From Malachius bipustulatus (lineage: Eukaryota > Arthropoda > Insecta > Coleoptera > Melyridae): a DNA stretch of 64,000 bases. Of this stretch, positions 34,001 through 42,152 are shown piece after piece; the first letter of the stretch is position 1; each line of letters opens with the position of its first letter. The translations under genes were made by a program, and so were the position numbers. Under the pieces are notes generated by a model. That model was not told the origin of the DNA. It was given only the letters and a program-made list of their open reading frames with translations, and searched no databases. Location of the stretch: contig OU342630.1 in the NCBI GenBank assembly GCA_910589415.1, forward strand, positions 25,639,867 through 25,703,866. Reading direction: 5' to 3'.

Positions 34001-37000
34001 CTAGATGTTGAGGGGAAACTCTATGAACAGATCCTGATTCGACTTAAACAGGAGATAATCCGAACAGGAGACTTATCAGATCGCGAATACGGATTCAGGG
34101 AAGGCAGGCAAACTGTGGATGCTATTAATAGAGTTCTCAAAGTTGCAAGAGATGCAGCAAATTACAGCCATGCACATCGTAGAATGTGTGCTATGATAAC
34201 CATAGACGTCAAGAATGCCTTTACTAGCGCATCTTGGAGGAAATGAGAAGAGGCATTTGACAAGATCATGTGCTATGACGCATCATAGCCTCATACTTGT
34301 CAGAGAGAGCTGTAAGTATAGAAGCAGAGGGAATACACCAAGAAACTCAGCATAAATAGCGGTGTCCCCAGGGGTCAGTACTGGGACCGATGCTTTGGAA
34401 TATACTCTACAACGGCCTGCTAGAAACGAAGATGCCGAATGGTGTGGAGTTGATAGGATTTGCGGATGACATTGCGCTGGTTGCTACTGAACGCTGCCCA
34501 TGAACGGCTGGCAGATAAAACAGATGTGGCACTACAGAGAGTGTCAGACTGGATGGCCAAGAATAGCCTTATTATAAACCAGATAAAACTGAGGCAGTCC
34601 TCCTAACAACTAAAAGGAGGATTGAAGAAATATGCTTCACCGTCTGTCCAGGGAGTGAAGGTCATTCCAGGCAAGGTCATTAAGTATCTTGGAGTCTGGA
34701 TAGACACTAAATTAACTTTCTCACAGCACATAACAAGGACGATTGCAAAGGCAGCAAGGACTGCTACAGCACTCTATGCTCTTATGTCAAATAAAGGGGG
34801 ACCAAAAAGCCTTCAAAAGGAGAATTCTATCGAGCGTGATTCACTCGCAGCTATTGTATGCTGCACCAGTATGGCATGGAGTGACTGCTAATAAGAGATT
34901 GGTGACGCAACTAGCAGGCGTGCAGAGGCAGATGCTAATAAGGGTTTGCAGCGCATATCGAACAATCTCGACAGAGGGGAATAGTAATAGCGGGAGTACC
35001 GCCCATCGACCTCCTCATAATAGAAAGAAAGAAAGCATTCTCAGAGAGAGACCCCAAGAAAGCCAAAGCTGAAACGCAGCGCTGCTGCCAAGAAAGATGG
35101 GAGAACTGCACCTATGGGCGGAAGATAAATAAACTCATCCCTAACATCCAGAAATGGATAGAGACCCTACGGGGAGACTGATTATTTCCTTACGCAAGCA
35201 CTATCGGGACATGGATGCTTCGGGGAATATGTCTGCCGGCGAGCGCGAAGAGACACGAGCCTCTGCAGGTATTGCGGTGAAGTGGATGATGCCGATCATA
35301 CACTGTTTCGCTGTCCACACTGGCAACTTGTGAGGAACGCCTTCTTAGAGGATTTTGCCGACGACAGTACCCTCATATCTTCTTATACGTTAGATGCGCG
35401 AACATCTGCCATCGACGCACAGACTCGCCGGGAGCAAGAAGTTGCCATACTTAACAATGACTTGCAAGACATTCTAACTTGGGGCGATAGAAACCAAGTC
35501 CAATTCAATGCTGGAAAAACCCAAGCAGTCATCTTCTCCAAAAAGACCAACGTTTTGGAGCCAGATATGATGATGGCGGGACACTCTCTTACCCCAGCGT
35601 CATTTCTTCGTTTACTTGGAGTGAGCCTCGAAGCGAACATATCTTGGCATGATCATGTTGCTGGTCTGGCGAAGAGTGCTTCTCAAAAACTTGGAACACT
35701 CTTCCGCACGAAGAAATTTTATACACCACAACAGCTTCTCCTCTTATACAAGGCTCAAATCCGACCATCCTTGGAGTACTGCTTACATGTTTGGAGCTCA
35801 GCTCCCAAACATACGCTGAGACTACTCGATTCTATTCAGAAAAGAGCCATCCGCTTGATTGGGGACCCAGATTTGACAAAAAATTTAGACACTCTCGAAC
35901 ATCGAAGAAGAGTAGCTGACCTGAGTCTGTTTTACAGATATTTTAATGGAAGGTGTTCAAAAGACGTGGCCCGCTTGATCCCACCAAGAACAAGACCGGG
36001 AAGATATACACGTCGAGCCGCAGACGCTCATCCATATCAGGTTCAGCTCGTTACACCTCGTACCACCCTATTTCAGACTTCTTTTATGTACAGAACCGCA
36101 TCACTTTGGAATAGCATTCCAAAGGGCGTGTTTCCCGAAGTATACAACTTACAGAGATTCAAGGCCAACGTGAATCGATATCTCCGCTCATGCACCGCTC
36201 CCAGAGCGTCATAGGGATTTCCCTGCAGTGCATGTGCATTTTCAATAAAAAAAAAAAAATCCCGAATGTTGCTGAGGCCTTAGTAGGTGAGAAAGAAATA
36301 TGGGAGGCTACATACAGGGCAATCAGACACATCATTGAGAACAAAGAAAAGGATGATAGATAGATAAAAGACACATTTGAAGGAATGCGAAAGCGGTTAC
36401 TGATATGGAGAGCCGAGGATGGGGGAGGGGTTTTTAGTCAGTAGGAGTCCGACACTACCCTGGTAAGTTATGTCAGGGTATTTTTCACATGATATCCATT
36501 ACATGTTATAATAGTTATCTACAACTCCGTAGAAAACTTAAAATGATTTTCAAAAAATTAAAATTTAACGCAAAAATTATTATGGAAAAACGGTCTATGT
36601 TACATTTCCGCTCAATGTAATTCAATTCAAGCAAAGCAGCTGCTATGCTGAAATTTCGCTTTTTCTCGTAAACATTAATTTGTGACATAGATCGTTATTC
36701 GGCCAAATGCTTTAATTAAAGAAATAATTTAACTAAAAATGATAAATACGTAAATTTTGGTGGCAAGGCAAGCATCCCTTACAACCAAAAAGTGCTTGAG
36801 AACTCTTTTGTTGGGGTAAAAATTTATTTAACGTAATTTGGCAGTATATTTGATAATTTTTCTTGAACCTTCTTGTAAAGTTGAATTTCTGTCTTATTTA
36901 ATTGGTAATCGGGTTCTTGGGAATGAAATTATTATTTTGAAAAGATTTTTATATAAAACGAAACGTTTCAGGGCCGATTGGTCCCTTGTTCACTCGTAAT

Positions 37001-40000
37001 GTAAAAAAAAATATGTAAAAAACTTCAAATACTTTAAAAAACTATAATTAATATAATAAAATGGTCGAAAAATGGTGTTTTTATGAATTTTTAAAATTTT
37101 TGAAAATATAATAAATTGATTTTCACGTTTTATATAAAAATCTTTTCAAAATAATAATTTCATTCCCAAGAACCCGATTCCCAATTAAATAAGACAGAAA
37201 TTCAATTTGGCAGTATATTTATGGTAAATTTTACTTCAATCACAAACACAAATAGACCTTCTTCTTATCTGTTTTTTTCTATTACCAGACCTAAATTCTT
37301 AGTTACAGAGATATCCGATTTTTTTAGTATTTTATAGGTAAGTAATTGTAAACTTGGGATCTTACAAGACTAAAATTCTTAAATAATGATTCACATTCAT
37401 GATCAAGTATAAGTATATTATGTATAAATAGGCATATCTAAAAAATGGTTCAGGGGCTGTCGTACATACACATATCTGTATGGAGGCTGTAATAAACTTG
37501 ACAATGGGATCTGCACACAGATTACAACAAGGCGGGATGTGGAACACTAGAGAGGAAGACTAGTCAAGACATATTCACAGTCTAAGGGAGGTACTACTGT
37601 AATATACCACCCTCAGAGTAAGCAGTTTTTCCTAAAAATAATTTTCCTCAGTTACATTTTAAATGAAACGTGAAAATTATCGAGAAGCTTGGTATTAATC
37701 AAGAAAAACCATTTGCAAGTAAGATTTTCCAGAATCCTTTTTTTCACACTGCCGCAACAAAGGATTGGACTTTCACACACACGAGCATTAAAAATAAGAG
37801 GGAATCTGTAACAGGCGCTGCAGATGTAAAACCAAAAGCATTGCGTGAGCGATGATCAGTCAAGTTAAAGAGAGATGGATGAAACTACAATGACAAGAGG
37901 ATAGTGACAAAGGGTTGCGTGGATATAAAAACCACGACGATGGTGAGCTTAGCCACTTGACTCCGATTCCTCTTAACCCTCGGATGGATTAACACTCTCC
38001 TCCCATCTCCTCTCTGAACCGAAGCTAGTCCGATTTTGCAATAGTAAAAGCAAAATATCACATTAGACATTTAAACGATACTGTGACGAGATAACAGTGA
38101 TAGAACTTAGTACTGAAGAATGATTCTGGAACTGGAGGTTGGGAACAGAGGTTCACAACCCCTAACGGGATTATAAGAAAAAGTAAAATCTTGAAATTTC
38201 AAGGTCAGGTTCTCAAGACATCAGGCTAGGGATTACTGCAAATTTTAAGCTCCTGCCATGTTTCATTTCTGACAAATTATTATATAAGTTCAGTCGGTAC
38301 TTGTGAGGTGCCAACGCGACTAACGTAGGATTAAGAAGAGTTAATTACTGATAAAAAATAAAAGATTCGCCATATTTTCAAAATTTGCAATTTAAAGTCA
38401 TAATTATCTGACAGATTGTTAATTTATGTTTGTGTAACCAGCCCTTAGTCTTGCTTCGTTATAATAAAAAGTGGCTTTCTGGCGAGAACCCAAACGTGGT
38501 ACCAACAAATGAACCTGCGAAACTAAATCTGTACAGTCAATTCCACCATGTAGCAACTTACAGAGAACCACCACTGACGTGCATCTCCTCCTATCATCAT
38601 GAGAAGTGTCATCCTACCATCATGTTCAGAAAAATGTTTTAGTAACCTTCTCTGCACATTTTCAACAACAGATTTGTGATGGGCATAGAATCAAATCACT
38701 GATGCGTACTCACGTTTAGAGTGTATATACCCATAATGGAGTAAAACCAATGGTTACATGTTATCAAATTTCCTAGAGTTGCGCACAATAAAACCAAACA
38801 TTCTACCAAGCATCCAACGCAATACTGCAAAACTCAGAACAGAATCAAACAAAACTCCGAGATCTTTACAACTTGTAGTAATGCGAGAGAGTACAAGCCC
38901 ATTAACATTGTAAGGAAAACCTATTTATTCTGTCTTCTAGAGTATATCATTGTTTTACAATTCTGGCCATTCAAGTGAAGTTTATTAAGCACACGACCAA
39001 TCAGAAATAATTTTCCTGTCAGAGCTCTGTGGTCGATCCTGTCAAAAACTCTCGAGAAATTCATGAAGACAACCGCCTATCTAGAACATTTTCTACAAAC
39101 TGGGTAAAAACCAACAAATCAGTAACAGTTGAACGACGATTTACAAAACCATGCTGGAATGAAGATATAATGTTTTGTACTCTATGGTAAATACGATTAT
39201 AAAAAGCCACCTCAAATAGTTTTACAAAATTATTCAATTCAGATATTGGTCTATAATTTTCAACTCTCTCTTTCACCATTCTTAAAAACAGGACAAACTC
39301 TCGCCTCCTTCCAACGATCCGGAAACAATCTAGTTTTCAATGAAAGATTAAATATTATTCTGATCGACTGATGAATATTATAAGATCTCTTCATCTATGA
39401 CAGAACTGGTGCCAACATCAAGACAATAACTGGACTGAATGCCCTCATTAAATTGAAACGTAGTGTCAGACTCAAGGTCAGGTGGAAGAAAAACTTCCTG
39501 AAAACAATTTTTTCGATGTTATTATCACCTTTCAAAAGACAATTTTGGATAAAAAGCACACACCCCGAAGTTAAAAATAGTAATTTTGTAAAATAATTCA
39601 TTAATCTGACATGGCAACCGAACGAAATGCTGCCAGCATGACAGCTGAATCTTTAAATCATTTTAAGCGTAAATCATAGAACCTTTAAAATTGTAGGATC
39701 GGTTTTAATAGGAACCAGCCGATTATGGTGCAACTTAATTTTCTATACTGATTTGAAAAGGACTTTATGTAAGATTCAATGTATCATTGTTATTTATTAT
39801 TATTGCATACTGTTAAATTCTTTGTCATGTCACAAAAAAAAAAAACCTGTAGGTAAATGAAACGTTAATTCAGTTTAATATAAACAAAAAATTATTCAAA
39901 AGAACTAACACTCCTATAAAAATTATTACACCGGTAAAAAAATATTACCCTGATCTGTTCCAGTCTTGGCTTTGAAAACCTCAAGTCTAAACAGTAATTG

Positions 40001-41509
40001 GCAAGCGATCTGACTTTGGCATGGTTTCGGTCGTTGCACATGCAAATAATTGGCACACTTGAATTTTTAATAAGGGCAATTAGTTCCTGCATTCCACCAC
40101 GATCTTCATTGCCCGCCATTCCATCGACTTCATCCATAAGTAACACTCTTTTTTTGGAAGTTTTACTTTGTCCTTTAGAGAAACCAGAAATGGTTTGGGA
40201 ACTCAGAAGTTGGGCGACTTCTTCATGAAGTTTTTTCTTACTGCGTGTGTCTGATGCATTAAACTCCACAATATCAAAACCCAGTTCTTGAGCTACCAAT
40301 GTCGCAGTTGTCGTTTTCCCTGAAAAATGAAAGGTATATTTTAAATCAACAAAAAGAATACTAAACACATACCAACTCCTGGAGATCCGCTCAAAAGAGC
40401 GCACTTGAAGTTGCTTCCGTCGGACTTGATCCAAGGATTTGGTTTCTTTACAGCTTGTTTGTTGCCGTGATATTTATACCACTTTAAAAGCCACATTTTC
40501 AATTTGTTCATATTACTGGAGTCAGATTGTTGGCCAATTATGCTTTTAGAATTCTGTGGTTTATATTTTTCAGACAACTGCATCGAGTCGTTACTTGTGG
40601 CTAAATTACTTTTATCATCTTTTTTACTGGTTGGTATTGGTTGTAAATTTACCAGCTTTTCCTTCTTTTCTATGATTTTCCCCTCTTTCGGTAAGTCATC
40701 CTTCAACGGCAACAAGGAAACTTCCCTTTTTACTTCAGCTTCCTCTTTTGAATCAATTTCTTTTGTCACAGGAGTTTCATTTCCTGAATTAATACATTCA
40801 TTACTTTCACCTGTACCAAACGAATTTAAATCGCTTGCTGTAAAACCTTCACTATCAGTTCCAATACCTAAATCTTCACTTTGAGGTTTCTCTTTCAACT
40901 CCAAGCCCGACTTTGATCTTATTAAATTCAAAAGATCACTCTCAGAAATTTGGGGAATATTATACTTCTCGGCTTTAGCTACTTTAGCAGGGCCTGGTTC
41001 CTCACCCACAACAATATAATTCACTTTTTCTACAAAAAAAATTGTAATCATTTAAATTAAATACTCCAGTTGAGTTAATTAATTACTGGAAACATTGTGA
41101 ACAACTCTTCCACCATGTTGTGTTATAAGATCTTCAAATTCATCATTCTCGAGGGAATCTAGAACTCCAGTTCTTAGAAAACATAAATCTTTCAGGCAAT
41201 CAGGTTTTCCCTGTAATTATAAATAGTAACAAGTAATAATAAATACTAATAATAAGTAATAACAATGATAATAATTATAAATAACAATAAATAGTAAATA
41301 AATAATAACAAACCTTATTTTGTTGTCAATAAATGTGCAATATGAGAAACTCACCTTGGGTAAATCAATCATGCCATGTAGTCTGGGACCACCTCTATTG
41401 AGGTATTGATGATACAAGGCTGCTGACTGTCTTCTTTTCTCTTTTTCCTCACATGGATATATTCCAGAATCTGTTTGCTCAATTTTCTGTTTCTTACTCG
41501 AAGGTATCT
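15669..41509 (-). CDS. RFC1: Replication factor C large subunit, nine 3' exons
   Basis: RFC1 is the large subunit of the nuclear clamp loader that opens PCNA and places it on primed DNA using ATP. Nine exons (41355-41509, 41087-41210, 40373-41029, 39949-40319, 32012-32358, 31667-31933, 16097-16307, 15857-16036, 15669-15788) join without a phase error into 809 codons plus stop. In order: the conserved YLNRGGP lead-in; a BRCT domain (about residues 52-130, HGGRVVHNVSKK); an acidic/lysine-rich linker; IIGQQ; the AAA+ core with Walker A GSPGVGKTTT (about 311-318), Walker B LLMDEVDGMAGNEDRGG and sensor CMCNDRNH; the family blocks LSMW, LFVQENYI and NWSLL; KAAFTRAYNKEVPLLPF; and a basic tail ending TRKPKK. 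The N-terminal part with the PCNA-binding motif is absent and was not found up to 64000. Two introns, 7.6 and 15.4 kb, are full of transposons. Confidence 0.97.
15857..16036 (-). CDS. RFC1: RFC1 exon
   Basis: VKAAFTRAYNKEVPLLPF followed by an acidic stretch (DENDGEDAEDLSDAEENDD); 60 codons, donor GTAAGT. Confidence 0.96.
16097..16307 (-). CDS. RFC1: RFC1 exon, collar domain continued
   Basis: TMASKLAVKLDYVVPLRDAI, then RGVEGIADAISVMKTYSLL and DLDYLLELSQW. A single leading base completes the split codon from the exon 15.4 kb upstream. Donor GTAAGA. Confidence 0.96.
16671..18046. mobile_element. Long-TIR element without ORF, about 1.4 kb
   Basis: The left arm (16671-16833) and right arm (17920-18046) are inverted: AATGGACGAATTATTGTAGA faces TCTACAATTCGTCCATT, and TTTTTTGAGGTGTAGTACAG faces CTGCACTACACCTCAAAAAA. 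The interior has no transposase. Located in the 15.4-kb RFC1 intron. Confidence 0.75.
17865..17916. repeat. Two tandem copies of a 26-bp unit
   Basis: The unit containing GACATTACCATCAATATCG occurs twice head to tail, identical, just inside the right arm of the surrounding TIR element. Confidence 0.85.
18358..19190 (-). pseudogene. 5'-truncated Jockey-like LINE, ORF2 C-terminus
   Basis: The minus frame 19168-18554 (204 codons, intact to its stop) starts at the conserved LGVIFD-like block (GVIFDARMSFKYHI) and continues through YSFIFSKLMYASTVWRPHEK and DRADILFAFKIFSGLIDC, the region after the reverse-transcriptase thumb in Jockey-type LINEs. The 3' end runs into a TTTA microsatellite (18358-18397), i.e. 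an AAAT-repeat tail on the coding strand, the same type of tail as the LINE at 20972. A dead-on-arrival insertion. Confidence 0.85.
19301..20654 (-). pseudogene. IS630/Tc1-like DDE transposase with DD82E spacing, one frameshift
   Basis: Start ATG at 20654 (MELANRKRARKNFTSDAK). An N-terminal helix-turn-helix region (VNVSSVYRIIKQANGS) is followed by YYTDETWVNAG (first catalytic D), VVVMDNAPYHSRR (second D) and LNPIELIWAQVKN (catalytic E). Exactly 82 residues lie between the second D and the E, far from the 34-39 of ordinary Tc1/mariner. The frame breaks once, near 19977-19985, by a one-base indel: the first part ends KAPSGRE and stop, while the +1 frame continues with SRLIVCHIGSDSGFVDNG. Otherwise full length (about 450 residues). 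No convincing TIR pair was found; a LINE lies at one side. DD82E elements have, as I recall, been described under the name Sailor. Confidence 0.88.
20655..20971. other. Flank between transposase and LINE; likely LINE 5' UTR
   Basis: Non-coding. The left part belongs to the transposon 5' flank; the right part, from about 20770, probably is the 5' UTR of the following LINE. The border was not determined. Confidence 0.4.
21035..21955 (+). CDS. LINE ORF1, PHD-finger nucleic-acid-binding protein
   Basis: The first ATG in the frame is at 21035 (MSSCTICNVQVDASEEISC). The N-terminal 60 residues have cysteine/histidine spacing of a PHD-type finger (C..C, C..C, H..C, C..C: CTIC, CLIC, FHGIKC, CENC), as in ORF1 of several Jockey-clade LINEs. 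A proline/alanine-rich linker follows, then a C-terminal block beginning RRQWLYIGRAAPGSTPDDVL that may be an RNA-binding fold. It is the presumed RNA chaperone of the retrotransposition particle. It overlaps ORF2 by about 60 nt. Length 306 codons. Confidence 0.85.
   Translation: MSSCTICNVQVDASEEISCLICNSIFHGIKCANLNKTTVKAIIDLNSVSYTCENCLKTSSFQIGGIMSILNKHTELLNHLVSKVEAIEPRQQSASHALKIPSVTANTPNSAPAGTLPAVNTAAPAWQWPARGPGAPLQTRRAAHSHSPATVNATQDPTLASYHTSVTTTDRSAVAKSMTIPRINNQSRNPIIIGTGEEISASTKNSVMNFKAAPRRQWLYIGRAAPGSTPDDVLTYVRDRLGIEDAKCEQLSDREDVCSFKLGVKEDILKSLLVPGKWPPNIAVKEFVPRRRPNMGTFRQRSEKLP
21888..24833 (+). CDS. LINE ORF2, APE endonuclease and reverse transcriptase
   Basis: The frame opens after a TAA at 21885 and runs to TGA at 24833. 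The N-terminal APE-type endonuclease shows FYQNVRGLRTK, LLTETWLNE, GGGALIAS and MGDFNLPHVRW. The reverse transcriptase shows GAGPDGIPPLVLK, YRGISNLSSLPKVFE, HGFFRGRSTATNL, YTDISKAFDSI, SGVPQGSHIGP and LYADDLKLF (about residue 705), then LGITFDQSLSF and the C-terminal tail. No ATG precedes the endonuclease motifs: the first Met codon in frame is near 22176, after the ETWLNE block. Translation therefore probably depends on the upstream ORF (frameshift or reinitiation). About 980 codons, full length for the clade. Confidence 0.93.
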   Translation, partial: KSLFQEGDLIWELFANVVRNCPRSDASLQPSLPHRTSFFYQNVRGLRTKVSEFSRQLLATNYDFVLLTETWLNETFYNTELFGNGYHVFRHDRNYQMLDCSRGGGALIASLTEFHSAELPHSDNPAFEDVWVRAKVDKTDLILCSVYFPPQSSKYAYESFIATLEGYKRRYTSSEFILMGDFNLPHVRWTAEDMCLIPENLPDEASETILENMCYMEFNQINKYYNHRESLLDLVFTDHLNTELNISDYPLGNVDPYHPPLMLTLNTTRTQMFDAATKSASYNFSKTDYQGLVGFLNSQDWDEALSSNEIDEVLRAFYDILWRGIEKFTPVSRCVFSDKYPSWYSKECKKIINLKNKWYRKFQSSGSQSDYEIYSGFRRESKHLIDLCYLLFISKSESLISSNVKHFWSYIRNLKCDSGLPKTMIFNDMAVDSETDIANAFADHFESCYSTHVSVDATSVSDFSDSSNHTITTHHFTTEEVEQKLFSLDVKKGAGPDGIPPLVLKRCSSALAYPIQQLFQISFDSGIFPDTWKLSSLKPIYKSGDKVNIKNYRGISNLSSLPKVFESIITDELFFKFKHVIAPEQHGFFRGRSTATNLAVFQHHLTAALERGCQVDTVYTDISKAFDSIPRELVAAKLEALGVHGVYLRWIVSYLSDRVQCVKIGSCVSRLIKVTSGVPQGSHIGPIIFTLFINDVVKCLKYCKCLLYADDLKLFCNVSSIQDCLNIQEDLESLSMWCQRNLLKLNIDKCKVLRFSRGSNPINFMYNLNGATLEVVSQFNDLGITFDQSLSFIPHIDSIVLKGFRMLGFVKRHTTHVNDCKAIAMLYNSYVRSILEYNSVIWSPHYQCHIDKLERVQNKYVRYYLWKYKFPYEEISYKVRVQLVGISTLQLRRNHSMIFFLHKILNNLVDCEELLNSLTIRIPAKRTRSTRFFEIAHHRTNYGANDIISRMCILYDDSYQQFDPFKSPFPTFKRNLITSYF
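25021..25449. other. Intronic stretch, nothing recognised
   Basis: Somewhat GC-richer than its surroundings near 25050-25200, without a recognisable frame or repeat. Confidence 0.45.
25450..25660 (-). pseudogene. LINE ORF2 tail fragment with zinc knuckle
   Basis: The minus strand reads CRRCGEEEETPFHPICECPA, the terminal CCHC finger of R1/I-type LINE ORF2, with little on either side. Similar in kind to the finger at about 7420 ([18 protein letters not shown]). Confidence 0.75.
25883..28646. mobile_element. TIR element with CCAATATTGG subterminal repeats
   Basis: The ends TATCCCTAGTAGAAA and TTTCCACTGGGGATA are inverted. For about 250-300 bp inside each end the palindromic word CCAATATTGG and close variants recur many times, far denser than elsewhere. 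The interior holds a Harbinger fragment (26786-27355), a GC-rich patch near 28090-28170, and no recognisable transposase of its own. About 2.76 kb, non-autonomous; superfamily not determined. Confidence 0.7.
26786..27355 (+). mobile_element. PIF/Harbinger-like short element with transposase N-terminal scrap
   Basis: The ends AGGTGCGTTTTCACCAA and TTGGTGAAAACGCACCT are perfect inverts. Inside, a plus frame (MAPKRKRTVSAASFIIM, then NNKKRTRRFWTSHCLRQ, FENFCRMSFDD) resembles the start of HARBI1-type nucleases (RRFWVHP...FHNFFRMSPE) and then degenerates. Subterminal words CAAACGTTTGC-like recur at both sides. The flanks show TA on both sides. About 570 bp, non-autonomous, nested in the 25883-28646 element. 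Confidence 0.75.
28752..31131. mobile_element. Large TIR/foldback element, about 2.4 kb
   Basis: The left arm from 28752 (AGGTGGCTGACTTTTAATTG) is matched by the inverted right arm ending at 31131 (CAATGAAAAGTCAGTCACCC). The arms stay similar for about 150-200 bp, including AAATTGTCAAACTGGATG and TTTTTTTCCATGG. A short duplicate of the right terminus follows (31131-31170). The interior has no recognised gene. Confidence 0.75.
31171..31666. other. RFC1 intron, nothing recognised
   Basis: AT-rich intron sequence just downstream of the RFC1 exon ending at 31667; no repeat pair or coding motif. Confidence 0.5.
31667..31933 (-). CDS. RFC1: RFC1 exon, collar domain
   Basis: LGKLDFKNLASSADSISLGD, then RSSNNWSLLEVQALFSSVLP and FPSWFGKNSS. 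Of the two AG candidates, TTGTCAG is the one that keeps frame. Donor GTGAGT. Confidence 0.96.
32012..32358 (-). CDS. RFC1: RFC1 exon, AAA+ lid and collar start
   Basis: GAMMSVCFKEGIKITPQALT, then CDVRQTYNHLSMW, GPWDVCRSVF and LFFYDYSVGPLFVQENYI; donor GTAAGA. Confidence 0.97.
32359..33014. other. RFC1 intron, nothing recognised
   Basis: AT-rich intron sequence upstream of the exon starting at 32358; no extended frame. Confidence 0.5.
33015..33700 (-). pseudogene. LINE ORF2 3'-end fragment with TAA-repeat tail
   Basis: The minus strand encodes VNFRVPRPGSRDMSAFVCCR, LFNRISPVCDI and a terminal KELKEHVDLYF stop, typical of the C-terminus of Jockey-like ORF2. An upstream stretch in another frame (QERYSGASIKMAHLV) belongs to the same protein. 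The 3' end has a TAATAATAA-type tail near 33020-33040. 5'-truncated, frameshifted. Confidence 0.8.
33743..36430 (+). pseudogene. Degenerate R1-like LINE (host of a second LINE insertion)
   Basis: Pieces in changing frames: FPAKWKIAHLVLIKKGDK, YRPLCLLDVEGKLYEQIL, YGFREGRQTVDAINRVLK and TIDVKNAFTSASW (33743-34246); GVPRGQ-like and FADDIALVA remnants near 34360-34490; VIKYLGVWIDTKLTFSQHI (34622-34891); and the zinc knuckle CRYCGEVDDADHTLFRCPHW at about 35260-35330. After an inserted LINE (35357-36259) the C-terminus resumes as NVAEALVGEKEIWEATYRAI. The RPLCLLDVEGKL and DVKNAFTSASW forms are typical of R1-group RTs. Inactive. Confidence 0.85.
35357..36259 (+). pseudogene. 5'-truncated LINE inserted in the R1-like LINE
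   Basis: It begins exactly at the ADD of the reverse-transcriptase (F/Y)ADD box (ADDSTLISSYTL), continues through WGDRNQVQFNAGKTQAVIFS, LRLLGVSLEANISWHDHV, PSLEYCLHVWSSAPKHTLR and FKANVNRYLRS to a stop at 36214, and ends with AATAAA and a poly-A run (36244-36259). Because the junction keeps frame with the older LINE finger, a 310-codon chimeric frame (35282-36214) results. Confidence 0.85.
36835..37220. mobile_element. Hairpin element flanked by a 17-bp direct repeat
   Basis: Arms 36883-36961 and 37126-37203 are near-perfect inverts (AATCGGGTTCTTGGGAATG faces CATTCCCAAGAACCCGATT). The word AATTTGGCAGTATATTT occurs at 36835-36851 and again at 37204-37220 in the same orientation, directly abutting the right arm, so it may be a target duplication or part of a duplicated flank. 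Non-coding. Confidence 0.7.
37221..38579. other. RFC1 intron, no gene recognised
   Basis: A 61-codon plus frame at 37670-37855 and a 70-codon one at 38430-38642 have no motifs I recognise. No repeat pair was seen. Confidence 0.45.
38580..39650 (-). pseudogene. Degenerate Jockey-like LINE ORF2 fragment
   Basis: The minus strand gives VENYRPISELNNFVKLFEVA, ISSFQHGFVNRRSTVTDLLV and FDRIDHRALTGKLF (RT motifs), then, after an internal deletion, LNGQNCKTMIYSRR and CKDLGVLFDS-type remnants with stops. The endonuclease part is absent. Located in the 7.6-kb RFC1 intron next to the AAA+ exon. Confidence 0.8.
39949..40319 (-). CDS. RFC1: RFC1 exon, AAA+ core
   Basis: KTTTATLVAQELGFDIVEFN, then ASDTRSKK, LLMDEVDGMAGNEDRGGMQE, IPIICMCNDRNH-like sensor and RFSKPRLEQIR before GTAATA. 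The next exon is 7.6 kb away. Confidence 0.97.
40373..41029 (-). CDS. RFC1: RFC1 exon, BRCT second half, linker and P-loop start
   Basis: 657 nt. KVNYIVVGEEPGPAKVAKAE ends the BRCT; a charged, low-complexity linker follows; then KYKPQNSKSIIGQQ and CALLSGSPGVG. It ends inside the P-loop, one base into the codon after GV, before GTATGT. Confidence 0.96.
41087..41210 (-). CDS. RFC1: RFC1 exon, BRCT first half
   Basis: GKPDCLKDLCFLRTGVLDSL.. ITQHGGRVVHNVS; acceptor ATTACAG, donor GTAATT. RTGVLDS occupies the place of the BRCT ITGVLES strand. Confidence 0.94.
41355..41509 (-). CDS. RFC1: RFC1 exon (first one found)
   Basis: Acceptor TTTTTCAG at 41510; starts phase 2 with EIPSSKKQKIEQTD and ends GPRLHGMIDLPK before GTGAGT. 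The preceding exon was not found. Confidence 0.93.
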
Positions 41510-42150
41510 CTGAAAAAAAATAGCTATTCAACAATTTAAAAGTAAATTGACATTATTAAATCTAAAAGTGGTGGAAACTAGCAGAAGGATGCACTGCAGT
41601 CACAAATACAATAGTTTATTTTATAAAATATATGTATATTTTATAATTACAGCAAAGTGGAGAACTATTCGAGCCAAAGAACATATTAAGTAAAAAGAAT
41701 AAGTTTGTTTCGGCCTAGGGCTCATAGTTAATACCGATCTCAAGCCAAAAGCAGACAAAAACACAGCTGAAGACATGGATGGCCATTTCGCTCTTATTAG
41801 AGCTCATCGGCATGTCATATCAACAATCGTGATTGTCTACCTCTAGCTAAAGATCAGTTGATACTTATCCTGAATGTTCACAACGAAGACTCCGGGACTT
41901 GTAACAGGTAGTGACATATCTGTGAGTGACGGAAACTACCAACAATATAGAGAAGCTGTTGCTCTAATAAGACAAGACGCCCGGCGGTGTTTTATAACCT
42001 TTTGGGGTTTGTATAATAAAAATTAGAATTACAAATAACAATTTCAGAATTGACACTTTGACAACTCCTAGCGGCCAAACCAAGCAAGTTTGGACTAAGA
42101 TATGAGTTAAATCGACTTAGTTTCACTCGAAGTCATTTCAGTGACACTCG
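41510..42150. other. Upstream of first found RFC1 exon, nothing recognised
   Basis: Should be RFC1 intron or 5' region. No upstream RFC1 exon (for example one with a PCNA-binding motif) could be seen here or further right. Confidence 0.45.
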
Positions 42151-42152
42151 TA

